Source: Acidobacteriota bacterium (GTDB lineage Bacteria; Acidobacteriota; Terriglobia; Versatilivoradales; Versatilivoraceae). Taken from it: a stretch of 64,000 nucleotides of DNA. Position 1 is the stretch's first letter, and the number at the start of each line of letters is the position of its first letter. The stretch lies in the NCBI GenBank assembly GCA_022826755.1, contig JAJDUG010000041.1, positions 21,745-85,744 on the forward strand, written 5' to 3'. Under the pieces are notes generated by a model, which worked only from the letters and a program-made list of their open reading frames with translations, was not told the origin of the DNA and did no database searches. The position numbers were made by a program, and so were the translations under genes. Positions 16,499 through 26,448 of this stretch are shown one piece after another.

Positions 16499-18766
16499 TC
16501 AAGCGGTGGCGGCGTTGGGTGTGAGACCCATGCGGTTGAAGCAGCCGTGGCAGGCCTCCACAAAGAGTTGGGCTTCCTCGATCAGCCGCCTGGAAGACTC
16601 CGGCGTGTGGCCGTTTTCCAGCGTTCGGTGGGCGGCGAAGAGGTAATTGGCGAACTTGGGTCCCGCGAAGGGATCGAAGATCTTCTCGGTGTCGAAATAG
16701 CGGACGCGGAATTGGTTGACGATTTCGTCCCGATCGTCGGGAATATCCAGGAACTCTATTTTAATGAGTCCCTTGGCTGCATGGAGCATGGCTCCGTAGG
16801 CCGTTTCCCACGCCTTCCGGAAGTTTCCTCCCTCGGCGAATACCTGGGCCTCGAAGACTTGGCGTTCGGCTGCCGCCAAGTCGAACTCCACCGCGGTGAC
16901 GACCTCTCCGGCGCACTCCCCCTTGCCGATGTCGCTTATGCTGTATTCTCTGGGGTCTCCCCAGTCACTGAAGTAGGAGTTGTCGGTCTCATAGCCCGGA
17001 ACCTTGGCCAGATCCTCCAACAGCTTTCGGACCTGCAGCTTCCCGGTGCGCTTGACGAAGTCCTGAAAGCTCTCTCCATGGACGCGATCACTGACATAGC
17101 GTTCTCCCAGCCGGGAAACCACATCGGGAACGTTCTTGGAGGGTATGGCAACGATGGGGAGACCGTAGGAGCCGGCATTTTGGGTCCACTGGCCCCCCAG
17201 CACCACCTGAAAATGGGGCACGGCGAAACCGCCGACTTTCCGGCTCACTCCATAAAAACCCAGATCGGCTACGTGATGCTGCCCGCAACTGTTGAAGCAC
17301 CCGCTGACCTTGATGTGCAGATCCTGGATGGCTTGATCCATCTCGGCGCTCTTGTCGGCCAAGCGGCGTTGGAGCTCGGCGGCAAGCCCCCTCGATGAGG
17401 AAATGCCCAGCTTGCAGGTGTCGGTTCCCGGACAGGCCACCACATCGACGATGTTGCTTGCTCCCGGCCGGGCCAATTGGGCCGATTCCAGGGCCTGGTA
17501 GAGTTCGGCAAGGTCGCCTTGGCGCACCCAGCGCAGGACGACGTTCTGTTCCACGGTTGTGCGTACCCTGTCCGGAGTGAAGCGGCGAGCGATGTCCGCC
17601 AGGTCGCGAAGCTGATCGGCGCTGATATCTCCCAAGGGAAGGGTGACGGTAGCGACCACAAAGCCCGGCTGTTTTTGTGCGCGCACATTTGTCTTGAACC
17701 ACTGCTGGAATTCGGGAGAACCCGACCCGGACAGATCGCCGTCGGCCTGGAGGGACTCTTCGCCGGCATCCGCCAGCGCCTCGTCGAGATATTGTTTCCA
17801 GCGGGGGTCCGGAGGAAGGCGGTCACGCTCTTCCAGGACCAGCGCCTTGAACTTCTCGATGCCCAGGTCGTGCACCAGGAACTTGATTCGGGCTCTGGCC
17901 CGGTTCTTCTTCTCTCCCAGCCGGGCAAACACGCGGGCAATGGCCTGTGCGGTCGGCAGCAGTTGTTCCGGGGGAAGGAAGTCATCGAAGAGTTTGGCCT
18001 GATACGGCACGGCTCCCAGGCCGCCGCCAACGTACAGTTCAAACCCGCGTACTTCGACGCCGTTCCGGCGGCGAGTCACGGCGATGGCTCCCAGGTCGTG
18101 CATGCTGGTGAGTCCGCAGGCGTGCTGGCTGCATCCGCTGAAGGCCGGTTTGAACTTTCTGCCGAAGTTCTGGCAGTCGGGATGGCCCAGCAGGAACCGG
18201 GACAGAGCCTTGGCATAGGGAGTCACATCGAATGCCTCGTCGGGGCAGACCCCGGAATAGGGGCAAGCGGTGACGTTGCGCACCGAATTGCCGCAAGCCT
18301 CGCGGGTGGTGATTCCCACGGCCCCCAAACGGCGCATCAGTGAAGGAGTATCCTCCATGTGCACATAGTGGAGCTGGAAGTCCTGCCGGGTGGTCACATG
18401 GGCGATACCGTCGGAGTATTCCTCGGCCAACTCGGCCATCACCTCGAGTTGAGCGGCGTTGAGTCCGCCGTAGGGAATCTTGATTCGCTGCATGCCCGGA
18501 GCGTCCCAGAGGGTATTGGGGCCCTTGGTCGGATTGGTTGTGGGATACTCCAGTGACCTGGCCACCTTGCCGTCGTGCCGTTGGCCGTTGTCGTATCGCT
18601 GTCCGTAAACGCCACGACGCAGCCGGGTTTCCGCGAAGACCCGTTCATCCACCTTTTCCTGTCGCCGCAAGTCGATTTCGGTTTCGAAGATATCGATTTC
18701 CCGGTTCAGGGGCTCGGAGATCTTGCCCGCAAGCCATTCTTTCCAAAGATGGTTGGATGTTTTCAT
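16499..18766 (-). CDS. sir: Nitrite/sulfite reductase hemoprotein with C-terminal extension
   Basis: The 755-residue enzyme has two ferredoxin-like half-domain repeats and a siroheme/[4Fe-4S] site. The cluster cysteines are seen as ACPGTDTCKLG (near 445) and GCFNSCGQHH (near 490). The ACPYSGVC segment near 165 and the conserved substrate-side arginines and lysines (FGRKFKPAFSGC) are also present. It should reduce sulfite to sulfide, or nitrite to ammonia, with six electrons from ferredoxin. The core normally ends near residue 590. Here about 150 further residues form a helical domain (EAQVFAEGGNFRKAWETAYG...AQLFVEACHGCF) resembling HEPN-like extensions. A downstream gene of unknown function is coupled to it. 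Confidence 0.93.
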   Translation of the reverse strand: MKTSNHLWKEWLAGKISEPLNREIDIFETEIDLRRQEKVDERVFAETRLRRGVYGQRYDNGQRHDGKVARSLEYPTTNPTKGPNTLWDAPGMQRIKIPYGGLNAAQLEVMAELAEEYSDGIAHVTTRQDFQLHYVHMEDTPSLMRRLGAVGITTREACGNSVRNVTACPYSGVCPDEAFDVTPYAKALSRFLLGHPDCQNFGRKFKPAFSGCSQHACGLTSMHDLGAIAVTRRRNGVEVRGFELYVGGGLGAVPYQAKLFDDFLPPEQLLPTAQAIARVFARLGEKKNRARARIKFLVHDLGIEKFKALVLEERDRLPPDPRWKQYLDEALADAGEESLQADGDLSGSGSPEFQQWFKTNVRAQKQPGFVVATVTLPLGDISADQLRDLADIARRFTPDRVRTTVEQNVVLRWVRQGDLAELYQALESAQLARPGASNIVDVVACPGTDTCKLGISSSRGLAAELQRRLADKSAEMDQAIQDLHIKVSGCFNSCGQHHVADLGFYGVSRKVGGFAVPHFQVVLGGQWTQNAGSYGLPIVAIPSKNVPDVVSRLGERYVSDRVHGESFQDFVKRTGKLQVRKLLEDLAKVPGYETDNSYFSDWGDPREYSISDIGKGECAGEVVTAVEFDLAAAERQVFEAQVFAEGGNFRKAWETAYGAMLHAAKGLIKIEFLDIPDDRDEIVNQFRVRYFDTEKIFDPFAGPKFANYLFAAHRTLENGHTPESSRRLIEEAQLFVEACHGCFNRMGLTPNAATA

Positions 18767-18869
18767 TCAGGGTTCTCCCTGCCCTCGGCGGTCGGGGAAG
18801 GCGTCACCGGCTCGAGGTGATATGCCCTTTTCCCCAAGCTGCTCGCGGAGCCTATTCTATAGTCCGACT

Positions 18870-19627
18870 GAGCTTTTTGCAAAATTCGCAGTGGGGCAGG
18901 TCATTCTGACGGCCCCTTGCCCGATTCCAGGGCGTGGTGTAAATCATGTTCCCGGTTTGTTGTGTGGAGGATGCCCGCCCGGGAACGTGGGCGTCCCGCC
19001 CGCACATGGCCTGGCGCAGCCTTGGCCGACTGCGCCCCTGGGATGGAACGGCAACGGGGCCTTTCCTTTCATTCGGACCGGCCAATGCCGTTCACGCCGG
19101 CAGGGTGGCTGCTTGCCGGCAACCTTGGGCTGACGCTCCACCACCTCCAGACAGGAATAAGGATGCGGGCGAGACGCCCGCGTTCCCGGGGGTGATACGT
19201 GAGGCTTGCAAACGGCGCTTTGCCCCAATCCTGGGCGTGGTGCAAATCATGTCCCCGGTCTGTTGTGTGGATGATGCCCACCCGGGAACGCGGGCGGCCC
19301 GCCCCCCCAGTATCCCGGCACAGCGTTGACCGACTGCGCCACTGGGATGGAACGGTAACGGGGCCTTGCCTTTCGTTCGGACTGGCCAATGCCGTTCACG
19401 CCGGCAGGGTGGCTGCCTGCCGGCAACGTTGAGCCGACGCTCCGCCACCTCCAGGCAGGAATAAGGATGCGGGCGAGACGCCCGCGTTCCCGGGGGGCGA
19501 GACGCCCGCGTTGCCGGGTGGGGCTCCGCCCGCGGTCGATCCGGTGGGCGGCCAAAGGCCACCTTCGGGGATCACAACCCTTCGTGGCAATGAATCCCGC
19601 TTACCAATAGAATTTTGCAAAAGGCTC
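18870..19627. mobile_element. Composite MITE-like block: two R6 elements with inverted borders
   Basis: Between sir and the dehydratase gene no protein gene is credible. Two direct copies of R6 lie at 18973-19192 and about 19275-19497, each with terminal inverted repeats of about 32 bp (GCCCACCCGGGAACGCGGGC at the left end and its complement at the right). An extra right-end copy is at 19496-19530. The flanks also repeat (AAATCATGTTCCCGGTTTGT type). The block is bracketed by an 18 bp inverted repeat, GAATTTTGCAAAAGGCTC at 19611 and its complement (one mismatch) at 18870-18887. Short frames over R6 are repeat artefacts. Other copies are at 46.1, 54.4 and 63.5 kb. Confidence 0.75.
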
Positions 19628-19726
19628 GATTTTGTGTTTTTGTGCCCTTTGTGGCCCTTTCCGGCAAAGACCCCGCTGCCGAAACCTGCAAACGCCACGG
19701 CTGACCATCATGTTTCCGCGCCGGAA

Positions 19727-21721
19727 TCAGCTTTGCTTTTCCTGTGCCCGAGTGCCGGCCTCCAGGGTCCTGATAATGGTCTCCACATCGAAGACACAGC
19801 CCCCCCAGGTCCCACCGCTCACCTGCTGCAGGGCCGCCCAGAGACGCGAGTCACCGGGAAGCCGGCTGTCGTGAGAGAGGTGGGTTGGCTCTGCCCGTGC
19901 TGCCAGGATTTTGCCTCCGGCCGCCGCCCCGAGCACTCGTCCCTCGCAACCCACCAGGTCGACGCTTCCCTCCAACCGATTTCGATCGATGACGATTTGT
20001 ATGATGTCGCCGTCTCTGACCTTGCCGATCGGCCCGCCGGTCAGCGCCTCGGGGCCGACGTGGCCGATGCAGGCGCCGGTGGAGACTCCCGAAAAGCGGG
20101 CGTCGGTCACCACCGCGATGTGCTTGCCGAAGGAGAGGTGCTTCAGGGCGGATGTGATCTGGTAAATCTCCTCCATCCCCGATCCGGCCGGGCCGCGACA
20201 GATCAAAACCAGGATATCCCCCGGCTTGACCCGATCCCGCTCCCGGCTCTTGATGGCGGCGATGGCATCGGTCTCCCTGGTGAATACCCGGGCCGGACCG
20301 ACCTTGCGGTACACGCCGTCGGGGTCGACCACCGAGGGATCGATAGCCGTGCTCTTGATCACCGAGCCCTCCGGAGCCAGGTTCCCGCCGGGAAAGGTCA
20401 CGGTGCTGGTCAATCCCCTTCGGCGTGCCTCTCCGGGGCTCATGATCACCTCGTCCGGGTCGACGCCGTCCAGTTCCCGAAGCCTGCGGCGCAAGTGGCG
20501 GCGCCGGTCGGATTGCTCCCACCAGTCCAGGACCTCTCCCAGGGAAAGCCCGCTCACGGTCTGGACGTCCAGATGCAGGAGTTCCAGTTCGCGCAGATGC
20601 AACATGACTTCGGGGACCCCTCCGGCAAGGAACACGCGAACGGTCGGGTGGTGCCGGGGACCGTTGGGCAGGACATCCACGATGCGCGGCACCCGGCGGT
20701 TCATTGCAGCCCAGTCAGCCGCCGTTGGACGCCGTAGTCCGGCTCCATGGGCGATCGCCGGGAGGTGCAGGAGCAGGTTGGTGGATCCGCCAAAGGCAGC
20801 ATGCACGGCCATGGCATTGTGAATGGACTTCTCGGTCAACAGGCGGCCGGTGGTGCGCTTTTCCTGCTCCAGGAGCAGTAGCGCTCGGGCCGACCGGCGA
20901 GCCATGTCCAGCCAGATCTCCTGTCCCGAGGGGGCCAGCGCCGAATGCGGCAGAGCCAGCCCCAGAGCCTCCCCGACAACCTGCGCCGTGGCCGCCGTTC
21001 CCAGAAACTGACAGCCGCCGCCCGGTGACGCGCAGGCCCGGCACAGAGCCTCGGCGGCATCCTCCAGAGTGGCTTCTCCGTGGGCAAAGCGAGATCCGAT
21101 GGATTGAACGGTGCCTGCATCCTCTCCCTCGGCAGGAGGCAGGGTAACCCCTCCGGGAACCAGGACGCAGGGCAGATCCCGGGTTGAGGCCAGCGCCATC
21201 ATCATGGCAGGCAGTCCCTTGTCGCAGGTGGCCACTCCGATTACGCCGCGGCGGGTGGGCAGCGAACGGATCTGACGGCGAAAAATCTGGGCGGCGTCGT
21301 TGCGGTAGGGGAGGCTGTCCATCATTCCCGGCGTGCCCTGGGTGCGGCCATCGCAGGGGTCGGTGCAGTAGGCGGCATAGGGGATGCAGCCGGCGGCGCG
21401 GATCTCTTTGGCGGCCGCCTGCATCAACAGTCCTACCTCCCAATGGCCCACGTGGTAGCCCAGAGCCAGGGGACGCCCGTCGGGGGCCCGAATGCCTCCC
21501 TGAGTGCTCAGAATGAGAAATTCTCTGCGACCCAGTTCGGACGGATTCCAGCCCATGCCCGCATTTTGGCTGAAGGCGAAGAGGTTGCCGCTGGGAGCAT
21601 GGCGGAGCAAATCCTCGCTGATCGGAACCCGGCCTTCCGGTCCCCGCGCCTTGGTCCGGATCTCATACAGGGCCGGATCGTTGGAATCGAGAATGCGGCT
21701 GTTTTCTTCCCCAGGGCTCAT
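19727..21721 (-). CDS. Sugar-acid dehydratase, YjhG/YagF type (IlvD/Edd family)
   Basis: The 664-residue protein matches the YjhG/YagF branch of the IlvD/Edd dehydratases, which act on D-xylonate and related aldonic acids and yield 2-keto-3-deoxy sugar acids. Family landmarks include [68 protein letters not shown] and VSGGTWGGC. The Fe-S cysteines are C123, C166 and C237. Length fits the family (about 655). With the aldolase and PfkB kinase just upstream on the same strand, it probably makes KDG or KDX for them. The true substrate (xylonate, gluconate or galactonate) cannot be told from sequence. Confidence 0.92.
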   Translation of the reverse strand: MSPGEENSRILDSNDPALYEIRTKARGPEGRVPISEDLLRHAPSGNLFAFSQNAGMGWNPSELGRREFLILSTQGGIRAPDGRPLALGYHVGHWEVGLLMQAAAKEIRAAGCIPYAAYCTDPCDGRTQGTPGMMDSLPYRNDAAQIFRRQIRSLPTRRGVIGVATCDKGLPAMMMALASTRDLPCVLVPGGVTLPPAEGEDAGTVQSIGSRFAHGEATLEDAAEALCRACASPGGGCQFLGTAATAQVVGEALGLALPHSALAPSGQEIWLDMARRSARALLLLEQEKRTTGRLLTEKSIHNAMAVHAAFGGSTNLLLHLPAIAHGAGLRRPTAADWAAMNRRVPRIVDVLPNGPRHHPTVRVFLAGGVPEVMLHLRELELLHLDVQTVSGLSLGEVLDWWEQSDRRRHLRRRLRELDGVDPDEVIMSPGEARRRGLTSTVTFPGGNLAPEGSVIKSTAIDPSVVDPDGVYRKVGPARVFTRETDAIAAIKSRERDRVKPGDILVLICRGPAGSGMEEIYQITSALKHLSFGKHIAVVTDARFSGVSTGACIGHVGPEALTGGPIGKVRDGDIIQIVIDRNRLEGSVDLVGCEGRVLGAAAGGKILAARAEPTHLSHDSRLPGDSRLWAALQQVSGGTWGGCVFDVETIIRTLEAGTRAQEKQS

Positions 21722-21807
21722 GGTGAGACTCCCGAATGGATGGTTGAGAATGGCTGCCTTGGATTTCGCGGTGAATCAGCCGATCGTTAATGAAAAGGGT
21801 TTCAGGC

Positions 21808-21982
21808 AAGCCGCGCCCCCGCCCCCCACGACGGGCGGATCATTCGAGAGAGAAACAGGAGACCTGGATGGCCTATCGGGAGCACGGAAAGGTTCCGGTT
21901 CCTCTCGGCGTCTCGCTTCGTGTGTCTTGGTCGTCCTTCGTGTGCCTTCGTGGATAGCTCTTTTTTTCTGTTGTTTCAGGTA
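21808..21982. repeat. Intergenic repeats R1 and R3
   Basis: The 283 bp gap between the dehydratase and the aldolase holds R1 (21808-21859, core CGACGGGCGGATCATTCGAG) and R3 (21908-21982, core CCTTCGTGTGCCTTCGTGGA followed by a T run and CTGTTGTTTCAGG). R3 ends 22 nt beyond the aldolase stop codon. Confidence 0.8.
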
Positions 21983-22004
21983 AGGCGAGCCCCCGGGTGC
22001 CGGA

Positions 22005-22652
22005 TCAGGAGGTCCGACCTTTTTCAACCTCGGCCACAAAAGCCGCCGCCAGGTGGCGTAGATTCTCCATGTTGCCCGAAGCGAGCAGCTTCTGATTGAT
22101 CAAGCTGCTCCCGACCCCCAGCACGGCAGCTCCGCTTCTGATGAAGTCGGCTGCCGTATCCAGGTTCACTCCTCCGACCGGAACGATTTCCAACTGGGGC
22201 AGTGGCGCCCGAACGGCCTTGACGTACGCGGGCCCGCCGACATCCGCCGGGAACAGCTTGATCATGGAAGCGCCCGCTTCCCAGGCCGACAACATTTCGG
22301 TGGGCGTGTAGCACCCCGGGAACACCGGAACGCCGTACCTGAGGCAGAGCGCCACCATTTCCGGGTTGAAGGTCGGCGCCACCACGAAGTCGGCTCCGGC
22401 CAGAATGGCGGCGCGAGCGGTTTCAGGATCCAGTACCGTGCCTGCCCCGAAAAGGGTTTCCCCGCGGTATCGCCGGCTGGCCGCCTGAATGGTCTCCAGG
22501 GCCCCCGGAGTGGTCATGGTGACTTCGATGGCTCGCACACCGCCCGCCCTTATGGCGTCAGCAGCGGCAATCAACTGATCGGAACTGTCCGCCCGCATGA
22601 TGGCAATCAACCCGGTCTGCCTCATCAGGTCCAGTTTTTGTTCCCTGGTCAT
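22005..22652 (-). CDS. eda: KDPG / 2-keto-4-hydroxyglutarate aldolase
   Basis: This 215-residue class I aldolase cleaves 2-keto-3-deoxy-6-phosphogluconate to pyruvate and glyceraldehyde-3-phosphate. The Schiff-base lysine is K132 in ASMIKLFPADVGG. Also seen are E43 in AIEVTMTTPG, the IMRAD arginine (R20) and the phosphate-binding PVGGVN and GVGSSL loops. Length is normal. It lies 110 nt after the PfkB kinase and upstream of the YjhG-type dehydratase, forming a semi-phosphorylative or Entner-Doudoroff-like route. The related 6-phosphogalactonate aldolases cannot be excluded. Confidence 0.93.
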   Translation of the reverse strand: MTREQKLDLMRQTGLIAIMRADSSDQLIAAADAIRAGGVRAIEVTMTTPGALETIQAASRRYRGETLFGAGTVLDPETARAAILAGADFVVAPTFNPEMVALCLRYGVPVFPGCYTPTEMLSAWEAGASMIKLFPADVGGPAYVKAVRAPLPQLEIVPVGGVNLDTAADFIRSGAAVLGVGSSLINQKLLASGNMENLRHLAAAFVAEVEKGRTS

Positions 22653-22762
22653 GGTGAAAACCTTTCGACACGTTTCCTGGCTGGGTCGCTGAAAATCGGT
22701 TAAGGGGTACTTATTTCAGCAGCTTGGCAGTTCCATGTTCAAGTATTTCGGAAATTTCCTTG

Positions 22763-23917
22763 CTAGCGGGAGGTCCGTTTGCCGCCACCCAGCACGTCCG
22801 ATCTCAGCAGCGCCTGGACTTCCGCCTTGTCGACAATGGGAAGATCGAACATCAGGGTCTGCTTCAGACGGGTGGCCGCATCGCCGGTCAGGATCCCTTT
22901 CTCCATTCCGTCCCGGTTGAATCCCGAGGTGAGCAGACCGTAGTAGAATCCGGCATTCCAGGTGTCTCCGCCACCCAGGCGATCCCACAAGGTAATGGGC
23001 CTTACGGCAGGCGAGCGAAAGAAGCGCCCCTGAGAATCGATGGCTGCCGACTCCCAGCGGTGTTGTTCGAAGGTGTCGGGGTAGCGGATGGTGATGGCCA
23101 CCAACCGGGCTCGGAACCTGTCCCGGACCTGGCCGGCAAAGGCGCGGAGATCGTCGTCGTCGATGGGCCCCAGGTCACCGTCGACGATCTGTTTGGCGGA
23201 ACAACTTCCCAAACTCATCCCGTAGAGCCGGGCCATGTCCTCAATGGTAGTGATGAGCACGTCCACGTGGTCGGTGGCGATGGGCGTCAGGACCTTGCAG
23301 GCCTCTTCGGGAGACCACAACGTTCCTCGGTAGTTGAAGTCCATTCCGACCAAGCAGTTTGGGGGCTTATTCTCAAGTGCTTCTTGGAGAGCGTCCAGGT
23401 TGTAGTTGCGTTCGTATCGGCTATGGCCGGCCAAACCGAAGGTGATTCCGGAGGTATGGAACAGGCGGGCGTCCATCAGGGCCTCTTCCCAATTCACCAT
23501 TCCCGCCCCCAGTCTGGATGCCGCCGAGTACATGCGCTGGTAGATTCCGATGTTCCGCCGCGGAGTGCGACCGATTTCATAGATCAGGCGGCCGATGGGT
23601 TCGGTCTTGGGGGCCCAGACCAGGTTGCCGGTGTCAATGCCCTGCTCCCGGGCGGTATTTCGCACCGCCTGCCCATAGGGGTTTGCCGGAACCCTGGTGA
23701 TGTAAGCGGAGGGTATCCCAAGCCGGCTGAGGGCAGTGGCCAGCGTAAATTCACTGCCCGCCAGCGACAGATTGACCGTGCGGGTCCGTTCGGGGCGCTC
23801 CAGGTCGGCGGGCGTTTCCCGCACCAGCACCTCTCCAAAAGTCACAAAGACCGGACCACCGGCTTGCAATTGAGAAAGATCATCCCTGGTGATATCGAAC
23901 TTCACCTTTGCCGCCAT
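22763..23917 (-). CDS. kdgK: PfkB family sugar kinase, probable 2-keto-3-deoxygluconate kinase
   Basis: The 384-residue protein has the ribokinase/PfkB fold: FVTFGEVLVRETP at the start, LAGSEFTLATALSRLG, DFNYRGTLWSPEEA and the C-terminal ATP site WDRLGGGDTWNAGFYYGLL. The usual GAGD reads GGGD, keeping the catalytic Asp (near 322). About 50-60 residues longer than typical KdgK. A strong AGGAGGAG precedes the ATG. It would phosphorylate 2-keto-3-deoxygluconate (or the galacto epimer) for the following aldolase. Substrate assignment comes from the neighbours. Confidence 0.85.
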   Translation of the reverse strand: MAAKVKFDITRDDLSQLQAGGPVFVTFGEVLVRETPADLERPERTRTVNLSLAGSEFTLATALSRLGIPSAYITRVPANPYGQAVRNTAREQGIDTGNLVWAPKTEPIGRLIYEIGRTPRRNIGIYQRMYSAASRLGAGMVNWEEALMDARLFHTSGITFGLAGHSRYERNYNLDALQEALENKPPNCLVGMDFNYRGTLWSPEEACKVLTPIATDHVDVLITTIEDMARLYGMSLGSCSAKQIVDGDLGPIDDDDLRAFAGQVRDRFRARLVAITIRYPDTFEQHRWESAAIDSQGRFFRSPAVRPITLWDRLGGGDTWNAGFYYGLLTSGFNRDGMEKGILTGDAATRLKQTLMFDLPIVDKAEVQALLRSDVLGGGKRTSR

Positions 23918-24024
23918 GGAAATCTCCTCCTGAGGTGTTGTTCCCTCCGCCTGGAAGTGCCGCCCGGCCCCTGGCCGGACCGGTAGCGCCCCATCATAAC
24001 CGCAGCACTGAAAAACAGAAAGGA

Positions 24025-25662
24025 CTACGCGGGAGGCGGTGGGGGGAGCATTGCATGCCTTCCCCCGGATTCAGGTCGGTGCAACCCTTTCCAACGGTTC
24101 CATCCACTTGCGGTGATGCCGGCAATCAGACTCAGGGCCAGGCAGAGCCAGGCAAAGAGGTCTCCATTCCGGGAATAGAAGGTGGGTGCCCGTCTGAAGC
24201 GGAAGTCACCATCCAGGACCGTGCGCCGGTGGAGGCCGGTGGTGGAAAGGACTTTCCCCAACGGGTCGATCACGGCGCTGATCCCGCTGTTTGCAGCTCT
24301 CAGCAGATATCGCCGGTTCTCGACGGCTCGCATGCGGGCCATCAGCAAATGCTGGTGGGGAGCAGCCGAGTCGCCGAACCAGGCATCGTTGGTGATGTTG
24401 ACCAGGACCTCGGCCCCTTCCGCCGCAAAGCGGCGTACCAGATCGGGAACGACCGCCTCGTAACAGATGAAGATCCCCACCTTTTCTCCGGATTCCAAAC
24501 GCGAGACCCCCACCCGGCTGCCGGGCCTATAGTCCCCTACCCCGGTGGATATCTTCTCCACGAAAAAGAACAGCCAGGACCAGGGAACGTATTCCCCGAA
24601 AGGGACCAGGTGCATTTTGTCATACTGCGCGATCAATTCCCCCCTGGGAGACACCGTCGCGACGCTGTTGTAGGGGCCGGTGTCAGAGCGTGCATCCTCC
24701 ATGGGCCAGTCTACAAATCCGAACAGCAGCCAGGATCGGGAAGACTCCGCCAGCCCATTCATTGATCTTCGGAAGGATGGGTCCTCATGGTAATAGAACG
24801 GCGCAGGCGTCTCAGGCCAAATGACGAGCTTTACCTCAGGCGGCCCGGCCGGGAGCAAACGGGTTTCCGGGGCGGTTGCGGGATCCTTGAACGGCGGCGA
24901 CAGAGACAGCTCGATCAACTCTTCCAGCAGCCGGCTTTGCGATTGCGGGTCCCAGGGTTGATCCAGAGGGATATGGGTCTGCACCAGGCGGGCGTGGGCC
25001 TTCCCGGTGTCGTTGGCCTCCAGTGGCTTTGTTCCCGTCCACATAAAACCGCCCAGGAACGCCAGGGTAACGGGCAGGCTGACGGCGGCCGGCTTGGACC
25101 GGAAGAAAAGGCCGGCGATCAATGCGTTGATCAAAACCACCAGGAAGGAGAGTCCGTAGACTCCGGTGAAGGTGGCGATTCGGGCCAGGGAGGCGTGGTC
25201 CACCAGCACGTAGCCTGTCAGGCACCAGGGGAACCCGGTCAAGAGGTGTCCCCGGAGGTATTCCGTGGCAACCCAGAGGCAGGGGGCCAGCAGAAAGCAG
25301 AGTCCGGGGAATCGCAGCGCGAGTCGGGAAAATGCGCAGGCGAACAGCCCGGGGAAAATTGACAGGTAGACGATCAGCAGAGCAAACAGCAAGAGGGCTC
25401 CGGACCAGTGCATGTCGCCGTAGCCTTGCAGTACGTCCAGGATCCAGTAGCAGCATCCGGAAAAGAAAACGACGCCGAAGATCCACCCCAGCAACAGCGA
25501 CCGCTTCCAGGAGGCTTCTCGAAAGAGGGCGATCAACAAGGGAACCAGGGCGACCCAACTCACCCAGGACAGGGAGAACTTGGGAAAGAGAAGGAACTGC
25601 AGGATGCCGCTGACAATGGCCAGGCAGGCCGCTTGGTAATGCCGGAAGGGGAAGGAGAACAC
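24025..25662 (-). CDS. lnt: Apolipoprotein N-acyltransferase
   Basis: The 545-residue inner-membrane enzyme adds the third acyl chain to outer-membrane lipoproteins. The N-terminal half has about six membrane segments, and the nitrilase-like domain follows from about residue 225. The catalytic triad is visible: Glu in VIWPETPAPF (near 281), Lys in YDKMHLVPFGEYVP (near 352) and Cys in GIFICYEAVVPD (near 400). A final membrane helix (LFAWLCLALSLIAGI) closes the domain. The start is GTG at 25662. It is the last gene of the nfeD-slipin-SPOR-lnt run. Its presence implies a diderm cell. Confidence 0.95.
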   Translation of the reverse strand: MFSFPFRHYQAACLAIVSGILQFLLFPKFSLSWVSWVALVPLLIALFREASWKRSLLLGWIFGVVFFSGCCYWILDVLQGYGDMHWSGALLLFALLIVYLSIFPGLFACAFSRLALRFPGLCFLLAPCLWVATEYLRGHLLTGFPWCLTGYVLVDHASLARIATFTGVYGLSFLVVLINALIAGLFFRSKPAAVSLPVTLAFLGGFMWTGTKPLEANDTGKAHARLVQTHIPLDQPWDPQSQSRLLEELIELSLSPPFKDPATAPETRLLPAGPPEVKLVIWPETPAPFYYHEDPSFRRSMNGLAESSRSWLLFGFVDWPMEDARSDTGPYNSVATVSPRGELIAQYDKMHLVPFGEYVPWSWLFFFVEKISTGVGDYRPGSRVGVSRLESGEKVGIFICYEAVVPDLVRRFAAEGAEVLVNITNDAWFGDSAAPHQHLLMARMRAVENRRYLLRAANSGISAVIDPLGKVLSTTGLHRRTVLDGDFRFRRAPTFYSRNGDLFAWLCLALSLIAGITASGWNRWKGLHRPESGGRHAMLPPPPPA

Positions 25663-25699
25663 GAATGGTCTTCAGAAAGACGAGCCCCCGGGATTGGAT

Positions 25700-26371
25700 T
25701 CACTGGCGCCGCAGAATGGGATCGTAGCCGTCCCGGGCCAGTCGGGCTTTCACCCGGGACGTTTCCCGGGTGCTGCGATAGGGGCCGACCTTGACCCGAA
25801 TCCACTGCGGATTGTCCGACTTGGATGCGGCCACTACCACCACGGGGTATCCCTTGCCCCGCAGCTCGTCGGCCAGGCGGTTGGCATCGGCGCGCTTCCG
25901 AAGGGCGGCCACCTGCAAGTGAAGCAACTTCCCGGTGTTGGCCGCGGATCCGGAAGACGCTCTAGGAGCCCTGGACGGCTGCCGAGCCGGTTTTTCCTTC
26001 TCCTTTCCGGAGGGGGGCGGACTGAAGTTCTCCTCCACGCTCTGTTCCTTGACGGCGCTGTAGAAGTCCAGTTCCTTTCGCAAGTCGGGTGGGCTTGCCG
26101 GGTCCTGCATGGTGGATTTCCCCCCGTCGGTCCCTCCTCGAGAAGACGCCCGGGTTCCCCCTGTGCCTGTGGGTGGGCTCACTGCACCAGAAGCCGTCAG
26201 GCCGGACCGGGCTCCGTCTCCGACAGCCAGCGTTGCCTCCCCGGCCTGCCCGCGTCCCATCCAGAAACCCAGGGCAAAAAAACTGGCGCAGATCAGGACG
26301 GCCCCAAGGAAAAAGAGCAGCAAGTGCCGGTTGTCGAGCCGCAGCTCCTTGTTTTCAGGACTCCTCTCCAT
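25700..26371 (-). CDS. SPOR-domain membrane protein
   Basis: The protein (223 residues from the ATG at 26371, AAGGAG eight bases upstream) has one N-terminal membrane helix (LLLFFLGAVLICASFFALGFWMG, about residues 16-38). A low-complexity Ser/Gly/Pro/Lys linker follows, then a C-terminal SPOR domain (about 150-223: LHLQVAALRKRADANRLADELRGKG...IRVKVGPYRSTRET). SPOR domains bind denuded peptidoglycan glycans at division sites, so a division or envelope role is likely. It lies between slipin and lnt (gaps of 77 and 37 nt). The open frame to 26425 is not used. Confidence 0.9.
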   Translation of the reverse strand: MERSPENKELRLDNRHLLLFFLGAVLICASFFALGFWMGRGQAGEATLAVGDGARSGLTASGAVSPPTGTGGTRASSRGGTDGGKSTMQDPASPPDLRKELDFYSAVKEQSVEENFSPPPSGKEKEKPARQPSRAPRASSGSAANTGKLLHLQVAALRKRADANRLADELRGKGYPVVVVAASKSDNPQWIRVKVGPYRSTRETSRVKARLARDGYDPILRRQ

Positions 26372-26448
26372 GAAATTGTCTCCTTGCCGCTGCCGGCCGC
26401 CTCCATCCGGGGAATTGACCGCCACCCGTCTACTGCTTGGAAGGCCCG

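Noticed and set aside
16469..17398. 309-residue plus-strand frame over sulfite reductase
   Set aside because: Shadow of a clearly identified enzyme on the other strand.
18930..19700. Several short frames with PGTRASRPH or GNAGVSPASLFL strings
   Set aside because: They are translations of R6 copies in different frames; the same strings recur at 46 and 63 kb.
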